From the NCBI RefSeq assembly GCF_000308635.1, contig NZ_BAGD01000061.1:62001-126000 (forward strand): DNA of 64,000 nucleotides, written 5' to 3'. A program made the position numbers and the translations under genes. This document shows, in pieces, positions 37,169 to 47,526 of the stretch (position 1 is its first letter; the number at the start of each line of letters is the position of its first letter). The DNA is from Nocardia otitidiscaviarum NBRC 14405 (GTDB lineage: Bacteria > Actinomycetota > Actinomycetes > Mycobacteriales > Mycobacteriaceae). The notes beneath the pieces were generated by a model. It was not told the DNA's origin and ran no database searches. It was given only the letters and a program-made list of their open reading frames with translations.

Positions 37169-37534
37169 CTACTGCGACTGCTGCTCGGCGAGCTGCTTGC
37201 GGACCTCTTCCATATCGAGATCCTTGACCTGACCGATGAGGTCCTCCAGCGCGGCCGGGGGCAGCGCGCCGGGCTGCGCGAAGACGAGCACGCCCTCGCG
37301 GAAGGCCATGATGGTCGGAATCGAGCGGATCTGCGCCGCGGCGGCGAGCCCCTGCTCCGATTCGGTGTCGACCTTGCCGAACACCACGTCGGGGTGCTTC
37401 TCGGACGACGCCTCGTAGGTCGGTGCGAAGCTCTTGCACGGGCCGCACCAATCGGCCCAGAAATCGACGAGCACCACGTCGTTTCCGGTCACGACCTCAT
37501 CGAAGTTCTGCTCGGTAAGAGTCTGGGTGGCCAT
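37169..37534 (-). CDS. trxA: Thioredoxin
   Basis: A 121-residue thioredoxin that reduces disulfides in the cytoplasm and supplies peroxiredoxins such as the Bcp at 1.1-1.6 kb. The active site is FWADWCGPCK (Cys 30 and 33); the cis-Pro follows in RSIPTIMAFREG. The start at 37534 gives the family's usual length plus a short Gln-rich C-terminal tail (QLAEQQSQ). An upstream in-frame ATG adds 12 residues not expected in the fold. Confidence 0.94.
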   Translation of the reverse strand: MATQTLTEQNFDEVVTGNDVVLVDFWADWCGPCKSFAPTYEASSEKHPDVVFGKVDTESEQGLAAAAQIRSIPTIMAFREGVLVFAQPGALPPAALEDLIGQVKDLDMEEVRKQLAEQQSQ

Positions 37535-37591
37535 GGCATCCTCTCGTGTCGGTTTCGCCCGGTCCAACACCGGACGATGCGGTTGTGTTCC

Positions 37592-38092
37592 CTACCCGAC
37601 CGGCCACTCGCGCCGCCGATCACCGTCCCACCGTCGTATACCCACAACCGTAGCCGGGAAATCCCCGTCCCGGCCGACGGCCTCCAGGGCCGTCGGCAAC
37701 TGGGCCGGGGTCACACGCCTGGCCAGTGTGACATGTGGGGTCCACGCGTCGGGACGCACGTTCGAAGGGATACCCGGGCAGGGGGAGATGACACCGAACA
37801 ATCGGCGTTGTAGATCCAGGAGGGGGAGGGAGGGGACGACGGCGCGGACCAGGATCGGGCGGCGGGCGCCGAAGATGAGGAGGCCGCCGAGGCGGACGGG
37901 GAGGGGCGTGAAGGGTTGGCGGGCCAGGGATGTGTCCAGGCGGGGCCAGATTTCGCGGGCGACGGCGACGGTGATGTGGGGGCGGTGGGTCTCGTCGGGG
38001 GAGTGCAGGCCGGCGTCGGCCAGCAGGCGCCACTGTTCGCGGACGGTGGCTTCCGCCGCCTCGTCGAGGATCAGTTCGACCGACTGGACCAC
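37592..38092 (-). CDS. 2'-5' RNA ligase family (2H phosphoesterase) protein
   Basis: A 166-residue 2H-superfamily protein. Both HxT/S motifs are present: RPHITVAV (about residue 38) and WTPHVTLARR (about residue 118), separated by 80 residues as the fold requires. Family members hydrolyse or join 2',5'- or cyclic phosphodiester bonds in RNA. The start is a GTG. It is divergent from the dehydrogenase gene and 57 bases upstream of trxA on the same strand, so it could share that promoter. Confidence 0.85.
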   Translation of the reverse strand: MVQSVELILDEAAEATVREQWRLLADAGLHSPDETHRPHITVAVAREIWPRLDTSLARQPFTPLPVRLGGLLIFGARRPILVRAVVPSLPLLDLQRRLFGVISPCPGIPSNVRPDAWTPHVTLARRVTPAQLPTALEAVGRDGDFPATVVGIRRWDGDRRREWPVG

Positions 38093-38211
38093 AGGTGGAC
38101 GATACGCGGGGATATCGGCAGCGGGCGAGCGGCGGCGCGGGCGCGCGGACCGGACACGGATGATTCGGGCCGGTTCGGCGGAGTCCCGGTGGTTGCGGGA
38201 GGATTACCGGC

Positions 38212-39294
38212 ATGAGTGACGGCGGGAATCTGCGGCTGGGACTGATCGAGGGGGACGGGATCGGTCCGGAAGTGGTGCGCGCTGCCCGCGAGGTGGTGGA
38301 CGACGCGCTGGAGGTGGTGCGGCTGCCCGCGGTGGAATGGGTGCCGCTGCCGATCGGACATGCCGCCATCGCGGAATTCGGGGATCCGGTGCCCGAGGCG
38401 ACGCTGAAGGGTCTCGAAGGGGTGGACGCGTGGATCATGGGTCCGCACGACAGCGCGTCCTACCCGGCCGAGTACCGGACCGGGCTGCCGCCCGCGGGTG
38501 CGGTGCGCAAGCGGTTCGGTCTGTACGGCAATATCCGCCCGGCGCGCGGGATGGCGGGGGTGCGGGCGGTGGCGGCCGACATGGATCTGGTCATCGTGCG
38601 CGAGAACAGTGAGGGCCTCTACGCCGACCGCAATATGTATGCCGGATCGGGCGAGTTCCGGCCGACCCCGGATGTGGCCCTGGCGGTCGGCGTGTTCACC
38701 CGCGCCGCCATCGAACGCATCGCCCGGCTCGCCTTCGAGGTGGCCGAGACTCGGCGCAAGAAGGTCACCATCGTGCACAAGGCGAATGTGCTGCCCCTGA
38801 CCACGGGACTGTTCCGCGAGGTGTGCTACGAGGTCGCCGAACGGTATCCGAATGTCGAGGTGACCGATGAGCACGTGGATGCGATCACGGCCCTGCTGGT
38901 GCGCACGCCGAGCGCCTTCGATGTGCTGGTCACCGAGAACCTGTTCGGCGACATCCTCTCCGACCTGGCGGGTGAGTTGAGTGGTTCGCTCGGGATGGCA
39001 CCCTCGCTGAACTGCTCGGACACCCACGCCATGGCGCAGGCCGTGCACGGCGCGGCACCCACCCTGGCCGGGCACAACCGGGCGAATCCGCTCGCGCTCA
39101 TCCGTTCCGCCGCCATGATGCTGCGCTGGTTGGCCAACCGCGACGGCCGTTCCGCACTGCACCGCGCCGCCGATCGCATCGACAACGCGGTTGCGGAGAC
39201 GTTGCGGGCCGGAGTCGCCACATCCGATTTGGGTGGGTTAGCATCTACCACCGAATTCACCGAGCAGGTGCGGGCACGTCTGCACCGCTGGTGA
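38212..39294 (+). CDS. Isocitrate/isopropylmalate dehydrogenase family protein
   Basis: A 360-residue NAD(P)-dependent beta-decarboxylating dehydrogenase. Motifs are IEGDGIGPEV at the N-terminus, GNIRPARG and DLVIVRENSEGLYADRN (substrate site), VTIVHKANVLPLTTGLF, DVLVTENLFGDILSDLAGELSGSLGMAPS. It resembles LeuB, tartrate and homoisocitrate dehydrogenases; the ENSEGLY text is shared by several of these, so substrate is not fixed. It stands alone, not with leuC/leuD. The BCAA leader and LeuA-like domain protein are about 1.2 kb upstream, which makes a leucine-pathway role plausible but unproven. Confidence 0.88.
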   Translation: MSDGGNLRLGLIEGDGIGPEVVRAAREVVDDALEVVRLPAVEWVPLPIGHAAIAEFGDPVPEATLKGLEGVDAWIMGPHDSASYPAEYRTGLPPAGAVRKRFGLYGNIRPARGMAGVRAVAADMDLVIVRENSEGLYADRNMYAGSGEFRPTPDVALAVGVFTRAAIERIARLAFEVAETRRKKVTIVHKANVLPLTTGLFREVCYEVAERYPNVEVTDEHVDAITALLVRTPSAFDVLVTENLFGDILSDLAGELSGSLGMAPSLNCSDTHAMAQAVHGAAPTLAGHNRANPLALIRSAAMMLRWLANRDGRSALHRAADRIDNAVAETLRAGVATSDLGGLASTTEFTEQVRARLHRW

Positions 39295-39436
39295 GCGATG
39301 TCCGGCGCGTAACGGGCACGCGCCAGCGTGTCGCGGATTAATCTTCCGTTACCGATCCGCGCGGAATGTCCGACTCGTCTACGTTTCGAACGGCGGGCGA
39401 CGCCCGGATGTCGCGTAACCGAACTGTGGAGGACCT

Positions 39437-40351
39437 GTGTCTGTTCGATTTTTCCGCGGGCGTGCCCTGCGGGCCGCCTGTGCGCTCGCCGGCGGCGTCC
39501 TGGTGCTGACCGCGTGCAGCAATACCGAGAGCAGCGGCCCGGAGGTCGCCAAGGTCGAGGGCATCAGCAAGGTGGATGCCATCGCGGCGCAGCTGCCGGA
39601 GGACATCAAGAACTCGGGCAAGCTCATCGTCGGCGTCAATGTGCCCTACGCCCCCAACGAGTTCAAGGACCCGGCCACCGGTGAGATCATCGGCTTCGAC
39701 GTGGACCTGATGGACGCGATCGCCCAGGTGCTCGGCGTGACCGCGGAATACCAGGAGTCCGACTTCGAGAAGATCATCCCGTCCATCGAGGTCGGCACCT
39801 ACAACCTCGGCATGTCGTCGTTCACCGACAACAAGGAGCGCGAGCAGACCGCCGACTTCGTCACCTACTTCAACGCGGGCAGCCAGTGGGCCCGCAAGGT
39901 GGGCTCGGACGTGGACCCGGAGAACGCCTGCGGTAAGCGGGTCGCGGTGCAGCGCACCACCGTTCAGGACACCGACGAGATTCCCGAGCGCAGCGCCAAG
40001 TGCATCGCCGAGGGCAAGCCCGAGATCGTGAAGGTGGCCTACGACGAGCAGAGCGCCGCAGCCACCGCGCTGGTGCAGGGCCAGGTGGACGCCATGTCGG
40101 CCGATTCGCCGGTCACCGCCTACGCCATCAAGGAAGCCAACAAGGACGCGAAGGTGATCGAGGCCGCCGGTCCGATCTTCGATTCCGCCCCCTACGGCTG
40201 GCCGGTCAAGAAGGGCTCGCCGCTGGCTCCGGTGCTGCAGCAGGCCATGCAGCATCTGATCGACAACGGCCAGTACCGGCAGATCGCCGAGAACTGGGGC
40301 GTCGAAGAGGGCGTGATCGCCAAGTCGGTCATCAACGGCGCACAGGGCTGA
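39437..40351 (+). CDS. Polar amino-acid ABC transporter substrate-binding lipoprotein (glutamate/glutamine type)
   Basis: A 304-residue family-3 binding protein. The signal peptide ends with lipobox LTAC (about Cys 30). The mature part has KLIVGVNVPYAPNEFKDPAT, GFDVDLMDAIAQVLGV, MSSFTDNKEREQTADFVTYF and KKGSPLAPVLQQAMQHLID. GTG start at 39437 follows GGAGGACC. It is the first gene of a three-gene uptake operon (binding protein, permease, ATPase) with gaps of 9 bases and an overlap. The solute is likely glutamate, glutamine or a related amino acid. Confidence 0.92.
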   Translation: MSVRFFRGRALRAACALAGGVLVLTACSNTESSGPEVAKVEGISKVDAIAAQLPEDIKNSGKLIVGVNVPYAPNEFKDPATGEIIGFDVDLMDAIAQVLGVTAEYQESDFEKIIPSIEVGTYNLGMSSFTDNKEREQTADFVTYFNAGSQWARKVGSDVDPENACGKRVAVQRTTVQDTDEIPERSAKCIAEGKPEIVKVAYDEQSAAATALVQGQVDAMSADSPVTAYAIKEANKDAKVIEAAGPIFDSAPYGWPVKKGSPLAPVLQQAMQHLIDNGQYRQIAENWGVEEGVIAKSVINGAQG

Positions 40352-40360
40352 TCACACACG

Positions 40361-41319
40361 ATGTCCGATAAGTTCGAGAAGCCGGAGTCCGCCGCCGCTA
40401 CCGCGGCGGCGGCTGCGGCCGGTACCGAGCCGGAGCCCATCAAGGCCATCCCCTTGCGGCGTCCGGGCCGGTGGATCGCCGCCGCGATCATCCTGGCGCT
40501 GCTGGGACTGTTCCTCTACGGCGCGGCGACCAATCCCGCCTACCACTGGGACACCTACGCGAACTACCTGTTCGACAAGCGGATTCTGGAAGGCGCGCTG
40601 GTCACGCTGGAGCTGACCGTGCTGGCCATGGTGCTCGGTGTGGTGCTGGGCGTGGTGCTGGCCATCATGCGGCTGTCGCCGAATCCGGTGCTGCGGTCGG
40701 TGTCGTGGGTCTACCTCTGGATCTTCCGCGGTACCCCGGTGTACGTGCAGTTGGTGTTCTGGGGCCTGTTCCCGGGCCTGTACCAGACCATCACCATCGG
40801 GGTGCCGTTCGGTCCGTCCTTCGCGGACTTCAATGTGCTGGACTGGCGGGCCCCGTTCCTGTTCGCCGTGATCGGCCTGGGACTCAACGAGGCCGCGTAC
40901 ATGGCCGAGATCGTCCGTGCCGGTGTGAATTCCGTGGGTGAGGGGCAGCGCGAGGCGTCGGTGGCCCTGGGCATGTCCTGGTCGCAGACCATGCGCCGCA
41001 CCGTGCTGCCGCAGGCCATGCGGGTGATCATTCCGCCCACCGGCAACGAGCTCATCTCCATGCTCAAGACCACCTCGCTGGTCACGGCGATTCCGTTGAC
41101 CACCGACCTGTACGGCCGGGCGCGCGACATCTACGGCGTGAACTTCCAGCCGGTGCCGCTGCTGCTGGTGGCGGCCACCTGGTATCTGGTGGTCACCAGC
41201 GTGCTCATGGTGGGCCAGTTCTACCTGGAGCGCTACTACTCGCGCGGTTCATCGCGGCAGTTGACCGGAAAGCAGTTGCGGGCCATGGCTTCCCAGCAGC
41301 ACGTGGTGGAGGAGGGCAA

Positions 41320-41323
<4 letters not shown>
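40361..41323 (+). CDS. Polar amino-acid ABC transporter permease
   Basis: A 320-residue membrane permease with a hydrophilic N-terminal head (about 40 residues, Ala/Glu-rich) and then five or so helices. The coupling loop is [29 protein letters not shown]. It belongs to the HisM/GlnP class and is one chain of a homodimeric or heterodimeric pore; only one permease gene is in this operon. It overlaps the ATPase gene by 4 nt (GTGA), supporting coupling. Confidence 0.93.
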
Positions 41324-42102
<779 letters not shown>

Positions 42103-42126
42103 GGACGCAACGCCCTACCCGATCGG

Positions 42127-42152
42127 CCCCGCTCCGCACCGCCGGAGCGGGG
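42127..42152 (+). terminator. Hairpin after the amino-acid transporter operon
   Basis: CCCCGCTCCG (42127-42136) pairs with CGGAGCGGGG (42143-42152), exact 10 bp, starting 25 bases after the ATPase stop. Confidence 0.75.
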
Positions 42153-42181
42153 TCGAGTTGTCGTGGGTCGAGTTGTCGTGG
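42152..42181. repeat. 15-bp tandem direct repeat
   Basis: GTCGAGTTGTCGTGG occurs twice in tandem (42152-42166, 42167-42181), directly after the hairpin. It is outside any gene. Confidence 0.8.
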
Positions 42182-42276
42182 GAGCGCTCGGTACGGCTCC
42201 ACCGGCCCGGGCGGGATGTCGGTCGCGTCGCTGTCGCGTACGCCGGGCTCGCGTCGTGTGGTGTTTCCGCGGGGTG

Positions 42277-43170
42277 TCAGCGGGCGGTGAGCGCGATGCG
42301 CAGCTGTCCCAGTAGGACTTTCGCCGCCGGCGCGAGCGGGCGGTCGGTGCGCCAGGTCAGGATCAGGCGGCCGCGCAGGGCGGGGGTCAGCGGCAGGGTG
42401 CGCACGCCCATCGCCGCCGCCTCGGTCTCGGTCGGCTCCGGTACGACCGCCACCCCGAGACCGTAGGCGGCCAATCGCATGAGCAGTGGGGGAGCGGCGG
42501 CTTCGAAGGCGATGTCGGGGGTGAGTCCCGCCGCGGCACAGGCGCGTTCGAGGACGCCGCGGATACCGGTGCCGCGCGGCAGGGCGATGAGCTGGTGGCG
42601 GCACAGCTCGGACAGGGTGAGCCCGGGGCCGAACCGCGCGTCATCGGCGGCCACCGCGGCGACGACGGCGGTGTCGAGGACGGTCTCGGCGGCCACGGCG
42701 GGATCCAGCTCCGCCCCGCTGTCGCCGATGATCGCCAGATCGAGTTCGCCGCGTCCCAGGGCGGCGAGCATGCGGTCGGAGGTGTCCTCGGTGAGGCTGA
42801 TCCCGACCTGGGGGTGATCGCGGTGGAAGGCCGCCAGCACCCCGGCCGCGTCGAATTCGTCGGTGGCGGCCTCGGAGATCATGCCCACCCGAACCTGGCC
42901 GCGCAGCAGTCCGGTGAATTCGTCGACGGTGTGGGTGATGCGCTCGGTCGCCGTCAGTGCCGCGCGCGCCAGCGGCAGCACCGCCGCACCCACCGGTGTG
43001 AGCGTGACCGTGCGGCCGGACCGATCCAGAAGCTGCTGTCCGAGTTCGCGTTCCAGCTGGCGGATCTGGGCGCTCAGGCCCGGCTGAGCCAGGTGCAGGC
43101 GCGCGGCGGCGCGGGTGAAGTTGGCCTCCTCGGCCACGGTGACGAAGTAGCGCAGCTGCCGCAGTTCCAT
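42277..43170 (-). CDS. LysR-family transcriptional regulator
   Basis: A 297-residue LTTR. The N-terminal winged helix reads MELRQLRYFVTVAEEANFTR, AAARLHLAQPGLSAQIRQLE, RELGQQLLDR; the C-terminal substrate domain is present in full. LTTRs usually bind the gap to a divergent target and repress their own gene, and respond to a metabolite. Here the FAD-oxidoreductase gene starts 71 bases away in the opposite direction, so it is the likely target. A near-palindrome lies in that gap. Confidence 0.94.
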   Translation of the reverse strand: MELRQLRYFVTVAEEANFTRAAARLHLAQPGLSAQIRQLERELGQQLLDRSGRTVTLTPVGAAVLPLARAALTATERITHTVDEFTGLLRGQVRVGMISEAATDEFDAAGVLAAFHRDHPQVGISLTEDTSDRMLAALGRGELDLAIIGDSGAELDPAVAAETVLDTAVVAAVAADDARFGPGLTLSELCRHQLIALPRGTGIRGVLERACAAAGLTPDIAFEAAAPPLLMRLAAYGLGVAVVPEPTETEAAAMGVRTLPLTPALRGRLILTWRTDRPLAPAAKVLLGQLRIALTAR

Positions 43171-43188
43171 AATTGCTAATTCTAGAAG

Positions 43189-43208
43189 CCAGCAGAACTA
43201 TCTGTTGG
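43189..43208. promoter_or_regulatory. Candidate LysR operator
   Basis: CCAGCAGA (43189-43196), a 4-base spacer, and TCTGTTGG (43201-43208) form an inverted repeat with one mismatch. A second palindrome, TTCTAGAA, is at 43180-43187. Both are in the 71-base divergent gap. Confidence 0.55.
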
Positions 43209-43241
43209 AGTTATCGTGCTCGCGTCGGCAGAGTCGGAGTC

Positions 43242-44603
43242 ATGACGAATGCAGCCACGACCGAACCCACCACCACCGGCCCGGTGTTCCGTCCGGGCGA
43301 GCCCGGCTTCGACGCGGAACTCGCCGGTTTCCAGACCGCCTACACCCACCGACCCGCCCTGATCCTCGGCGCACTGCATGCCGAGGACGTGCGTGCCGCC
43401 GTGGAATACGCTGCCCGCCGAGAGCTTCCGATCGCGGTCCAGGCCACCGGCCACGGTCTGTCGGTGCCCGCCGACGGCGGTGTGCTGATCAGCACCCGGC
43501 GCATGACCGATATCCGGATCGACCCCGCGTCCCGCACCGCCCGGGTGGCCGCCGGTGTCCGCTCCGGGGCGCTGGTCGAGGCGGCCGCCGCACACGGGTT
43601 GGCTCCGCTCAACGGCTCCTCGCCGACGGTCGGCGTCGTCGGCTACACCCTCGGTGGCGGGATCGGCATTCTCGCCCGCGAATTCGGCTACGCCGCCGAC
43701 CATGTGCGCGCCGTCGAACTGGTGACCGCCGACGGCCGCCTGCGCCGCCTCACCCCCGGCGACGAGTTGTTCGGCGCCGTACTCGGCACCGGCGGCAACC
43801 TCGGCGTGGTCACCGCGCTGGAACTGGAGTTGATACCGCTCACCGAGGTGTACGGCGGCCAGCTCACCTTCGACACCCGTTCGGTGGAACCGGCGCTGGA
43901 AGCCTGGCGGCTGTGGACCGAAGACCTGCCCGAACAGGTGACCTCCGCCATCACCATGCTCACCATCCCGAATCTCCCGCAGGTGCCCGAACCGCTGCGC
44001 GGGCGCTACACCGCCACGATCGCCCTCGCCTACACCGGTGACGCGGCCGAGGGTGAGCGCCTCGTGGCCCCGCTGCGGGCGGTGGGCGCCCGGCTTACCG
44101 ACGATCTGCGCACCATGCCCTACGCCGAAAGCCATGGCATCCACCGGGATCCGGCCGAACCGCACGCTTACACCGCTACCAATGCCCTGCTGAGCGCGCT
44201 ACCCGCGCGGGCGGCCGCGACCTTCCTCGACCGCACCGGACCGGACTCGGGCGTCCCCGTCGTCGCCGGACTCCGACACCTGGGCGGTGCGCTGCGACGC
44301 CGCGGACCGGCCGGTATCGCGGTGGACCACCGGGAGGCCGAGTACGTAGCCCGCGTGATCGCCGCCCCCGAACCGGGAGTCGACGAGCGGTTGGCGGATA
44401 TCCGTGCCGGACTGGCCCCGTGGACCATCGGCCACCATCCGAACTTTCTGTACGGCGGTGGCGCGCGGGCGGACGAGGAGTACACGCGGCAGGGCTACGC
44501 GCCCGACACCTACGAGCGCCTCGCCGCGCTCAAGGCGACCTACGACGCCCGGAATCTGTTCCGGAGCAACCGGAATATCCGTCCGGCGCACCGTCGACCG
44601 TGA
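43242..44603 (+). CDS. FAD-binding (BBE-type) oxidoreductase
   Basis: A 453-residue flavoprotein of the berberine-bridge/VAO fold. The N-terminal PP-loop domain has AVQATGHGLSVPADGGVLIS, where the His is the residue that can carry covalent FAD, and GVVGYTLGGGIGILAREFGYAAD. The CxxGC-type second attachment Cys is not seen, so FAD may be singly linked through the His. The C-terminal BBE tail (RQGYAPDTYERLAALKATYD, RNLFRSNRNI) closes it. Oxidises an alcohol, sugar or other substrate with O2; specificity unknown. ATG 43242 is chosen over an upstream codon. Confidence 0.9.
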   Translation: MTNAATTEPTTTGPVFRPGEPGFDAELAGFQTAYTHRPALILGALHAEDVRAAVEYAARRELPIAVQATGHGLSVPADGGVLISTRRMTDIRIDPASRTARVAAGVRSGALVEAAAAHGLAPLNGSSPTVGVVGYTLGGGIGILAREFGYAADHVRAVELVTADGRLRRLTPGDELFGAVLGTGGNLGVVTALELELIPLTEVYGGQLTFDTRSVEPALEAWRLWTEDLPEQVTSAITMLTIPNLPQVPEPLRGRYTATIALAYTGDAAEGERLVAPLRAVGARLTDDLRTMPYAESHGIHRDPAEPHAYTATNALLSALPARAAATFLDRTGPDSGVPVVAGLRHLGGALRRRGPAGIAVDHREAEYVARVIAAPEPGVDERLADIRAGLAPWTIGHHPNFLYGGGARADEEYTRQGYAPDTYERLAALKATYDARNLFRSNRNIRPAHRRP

Positions 44604-44806
44604 GAAAACTCCAGGTCGATCGTGAAGTAACCAGGGCGTGACAATTTTTCCATCATCATCCCATCAATCCGGGCACGATTCTTTACAAACGCAACGTAAC
44701 GGCAATTACTCGTCGGTACTGTGCCCGCCATACCGAAAGTTCACCGTTGTCGCATCGGTCTTGTGATCCGGGGTCGTCGGCGGCGGTTTCGAGATGAGGG
44801 ATCGAG

Positions 44807-46429
44807 ATGAGAAGACCGGCTGGACGCGGGTGGCCGAATCGGCCTGGGCTAGCGAGAAGCGTTGCGGCGCTGGGGATGACGGGCCTCGCGGTGCTCGCGG
44901 TGGCGGGCTGCGGTTCGGGCCGCACGGGCGGCGGGGGCGGTGAGGGGATCGTGGTCGGCACCACCGACAAGATCTTCTCGCTGGACCCCGCCGCCGCCTA
45001 CGACAACGGGTCGCTACTGCCGGAGACCCAGGTCTATCAATTCCTGCTGAATCTGCCGCCGGGCGAGACCACCCCTACGCCGGACGCGGCCGAGAAGTGT
45101 GAATTCACCGATCCCACCACCTATTCCTGCACGCTGCGTGAGGGTTTGACATTCGCCAATGGCAATCCGCTGACCTCCGCCAGCGTCAAGTTCTCCTTCG
45201 ACCGCATGCTGGGGATCAACGACCCCAACGGACCGGCCTCGCTGCTGGGGAATCTGGAGAAGACCGAGGCGGTCGACGAGCGCACCGTCCGCTTCACCCT
45301 GAAGGAGGCGAACGACCAGACCTTCCCGGCCGTGCTCACCACGCAGGCCGGACCCATCGTGGACGAGAAGGTCTTCCCCGCCGACCGGGTGCTGGACGAC
45401 AACGAGGTGGTGAACGGCAAGCCGTTCTCCGGCCCGTACTCCATCGTCAGCTACGACAAGAACAAACTGGTGGAGTACCGGGCGAATCCGGACTACAACG
45501 GGGCGCTGGGCACCCCGAAGACCGACACCATCTCCACCCGGTACTACGCCACCACCGAGAATATGAAACTCGACGTGCAGAACGGCGCGATCGACGTGGC
45601 GTGGCGCAGCCTCACCCCGACCGACGTGGACTCGCTGCGCGCCGACAGCAATGTGACGGTGCACGAGGGGCCCGGCGGTGAGCTGCGCTACTTCGTATTC
45701 AACCTGAACACCATGCCGGGCGACACCCCCGAACAGAAGCTCGCCATCCGCAAGGCCATCGCCTCCTCCATCGACCGTGAGGCGCTGGCGACCAATGTGT
45801 ACAAGGGCACCTATACCCCCGCGTACTCCTCGGTGCCGCAGGGCTTCCCGGGTGCGGTGGAGCCGTTCAAGGAGATCTACGGGGCGCAGCCGAACAAAGA
45901 CGCCGCAGCGCGCTTCCTGGCTGACGCCGGAGTCGCCACCCCGGTCGATCTGAACCTGCAGTACAACTCGGATCACTACGGCAGCAGCAGCTCCGAGGAG
46001 TACGCCGCCATCAAGACCCAGCTGGAGTCCACCGGTCTGTTCCGGGTCAACCTCCAGTCCACAGAATGGGTGAGCTACCAGCGCGAACGCGCCCGCGACG
46101 CCTACCCGATCTATCAGCTGGGCTGGTTCCCGGACTTCGCCGACCCGGACAACTACCTGACCCCGTTCTTCGGCCCGAACAACTTCTTGCAGAACCACTT
46201 CGAGGACCCGGCCATCACCGCGCAGCTGGTCGCCGAGTCCACCGAGCCCGACAAGACCAAGCGCCTGGCGATCATCGAAGCGGTGCAGGCCGATCTGGCC
46301 CGCGACCACATCTCCATCGTGCCGCTGCTGGCCGGTAAGCAGATCGCGGTGGCGGGCAACGACATCCAGGGTCTGGAGCAGACACTCGATCCCTCCTTCC
46401 GATTCCGGTTCGGCGTGCTGAGCAAGTGA
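44807..46429 (+). CDS. Peptide/oligopeptide ABC transporter substrate-binding lipoprotein
   Basis: A 540-residue family-5 (SBP_bac_5) binding protein. Signal peptide ends at VAVAGC (lipobox, about Cys 35). Mature text includes GTTDKIFSLDPAAAYDNGS, the family segment KPFSGPYSIVSYDKNKLVEY, IRKAIASSIDREAL and QLGWFPDFADPDNY. Such proteins bind peptides, nickel complexes or other larger solutes. It is the first gene of a four-gene import operon with overlaps between all members. The 200 bases upstream contain AT-richer sequence (CAATTTTTCCATC) likely to hold the promoter. Confidence 0.92.
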   Translation: MRRPAGRGWPNRPGLARSVAALGMTGLAVLAVAGCGSGRTGGGGGEGIVVGTTDKIFSLDPAAAYDNGSLLPETQVYQFLLNLPPGETTPTPDAAEKCEFTDPTTYSCTLREGLTFANGNPLTSASVKFSFDRMLGINDPNGPASLLGNLEKTEAVDERTVRFTLKEANDQTFPAVLTTQAGPIVDEKVFPADRVLDDNEVVNGKPFSGPYSIVSYDKNKLVEYRANPDYNGALGTPKTDTISTRYYATTENMKLDVQNGAIDVAWRSLTPTDVDSLRADSNVTVHEGPGGELRYFVFNLNTMPGDTPEQKLAIRKAIASSIDREALATNVYKGTYTPAYSSVPQGFPGAVEPFKEIYGAQPNKDAAARFLADAGVATPVDLNLQYNSDHYGSSSSEEYAAIKTQLESTGLFRVNLQSTEWVSYQRERARDAYPIYQLGWFPDFADPDNYLTPFFGPNNFLQNHFEDPAITAQLVAESTEPDKTKRLAIIEAVQADLARDHISIVPLLAGKQIAVAGNDIQGLEQTLDPSFRFRFGVLSK

Positions 46430-47526
46430 CGGCCACGGCCAAGGTGGAGGAGCCGGCCGCCCCGGCTCCTTCCCGCCGGAACAACAAGGGCGGCGGCGGT
46501 TCTCGGTACGGCGTGCTGTTGCGCTACCTCGGGGTGCGTGCACTGCTGATCGTGCCGACCGCGTGGATTCTGGTGACCGTCGTCTTCTTCCTCATGCGGG
46601 TGATCGGTGATCCGATCACGGCGGCGGTGGGCGGACGGCTGCCCGCCGACCAGATCGAGGCGCGCAAGGAGGCGGCCGGATTCAACCGGCCCATCCTGGT
46701 CCAATACTGGGACTACCTGACCGACCTGGTGCGGCTGGACTTCGGGCGCACCCAGGACAACCGGGTCGTCACCGACGTGGTGCTGACCTACGGCGCGGCC
46801 ACCGTGGAATTGGTGTTCTGGTCGCTGCTGATCGCCTTCGCGGTCGGCATACCGCTGGGCAGATACGCTGCCACGCACCGGGATTCGAGCTCGGATGTGG
46901 GGCTGCGGCTGTTCGCCATCCTGGCTTACGCGGCACCGGTGTTCTTCGTGGGCCTGGTGCTCAAGCTGATCTTCGCCGTGAAGCTGGGCTGGCTGCCCGC
47001 GTCCGGGCGGGCCAGCGCCGGGGTCGAACTGGATCTCATGCACGTCTCACCCAAGACCAACATCCTGGTGATCGACGCCATCCTGTACGGCGATATGGGG
47101 AATCTCGCGGACGTACTGAAACACGCGGTGCTGCCCGCGATCTCGCTCGGACTGCTCACCGGTGGCGTGTTCCTGCGCCTGGTGCGGGTGAATCTGATCC
47201 AGACGCTGCGCAGCGACTACGTGGACGCGGCCCGGGCGCGCGGGCTCTCCCAGCGCACCGTGACCGGGCGACACGCGTTCCGCAACGCCCTGATTCCCGT
47301 CGTGACGGTGATGGGCATGCAGGTCGCCATGCTGCTCGGCGGGGCGGTGCTGACCGAGAGAACCTTCAACTGGCCGGGATTGGGGTATCAACTCGCCGAA
47401 TATCTGAGCAGCCGGGACTTCATCGCGGTGCAGGGCATCGTCGCGTTCATCGCGGTGCTGGTGGCGGTGACGAGCTTCCTCATCGATGTCGTCGTCGCAC
47501 TGGTCGATCCGAGAGTGAGGTTCTGA
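46426..47526 (+). CDS. Peptide ABC transporter permease (DppB type)
   Basis: A 366-residue membrane permease. A 35-residue hydrophilic head precedes the first helix (ALLIVPTAWILVTVVFFLM). The coupling loop DYVDAARARGLSQRTVTGRHAFRNALIPV is intact, and the C-terminal GAVLTERTFNWPGLGYQLAEYL fits the DppB/OppB group. It starts with a GTG overlapping the binding-protein stop and ends at the next gene's ATG (one base shared), so the four genes are translated as one unit. Confidence 0.93.
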   Translation: MTATAKVEEPAAPAPSRRNNKGGGGSRYGVLLRYLGVRALLIVPTAWILVTVVFFLMRVIGDPITAAVGGRLPADQIEARKEAAGFNRPILVQYWDYLTDLVRLDFGRTQDNRVVTDVVLTYGAATVELVFWSLLIAFAVGIPLGRYAATHRDSSSDVGLRLFAILAYAAPVFFVGLVLKLIFAVKLGWLPASGRASAGVELDLMHVSPKTNILVIDAILYGDMGNLADVLKHAVLPAISLGLLTGGVFLRLVRVNLIQTLRSDYVDAARARGLSQRTVTGRHAFRNALIPVVTVMGMQVAMLLGGAVLTERTFNWPGLGYQLAEYLSSRDFIAVQGIVAFIAVLVAVTSFLIDVVVALVDPRVRF

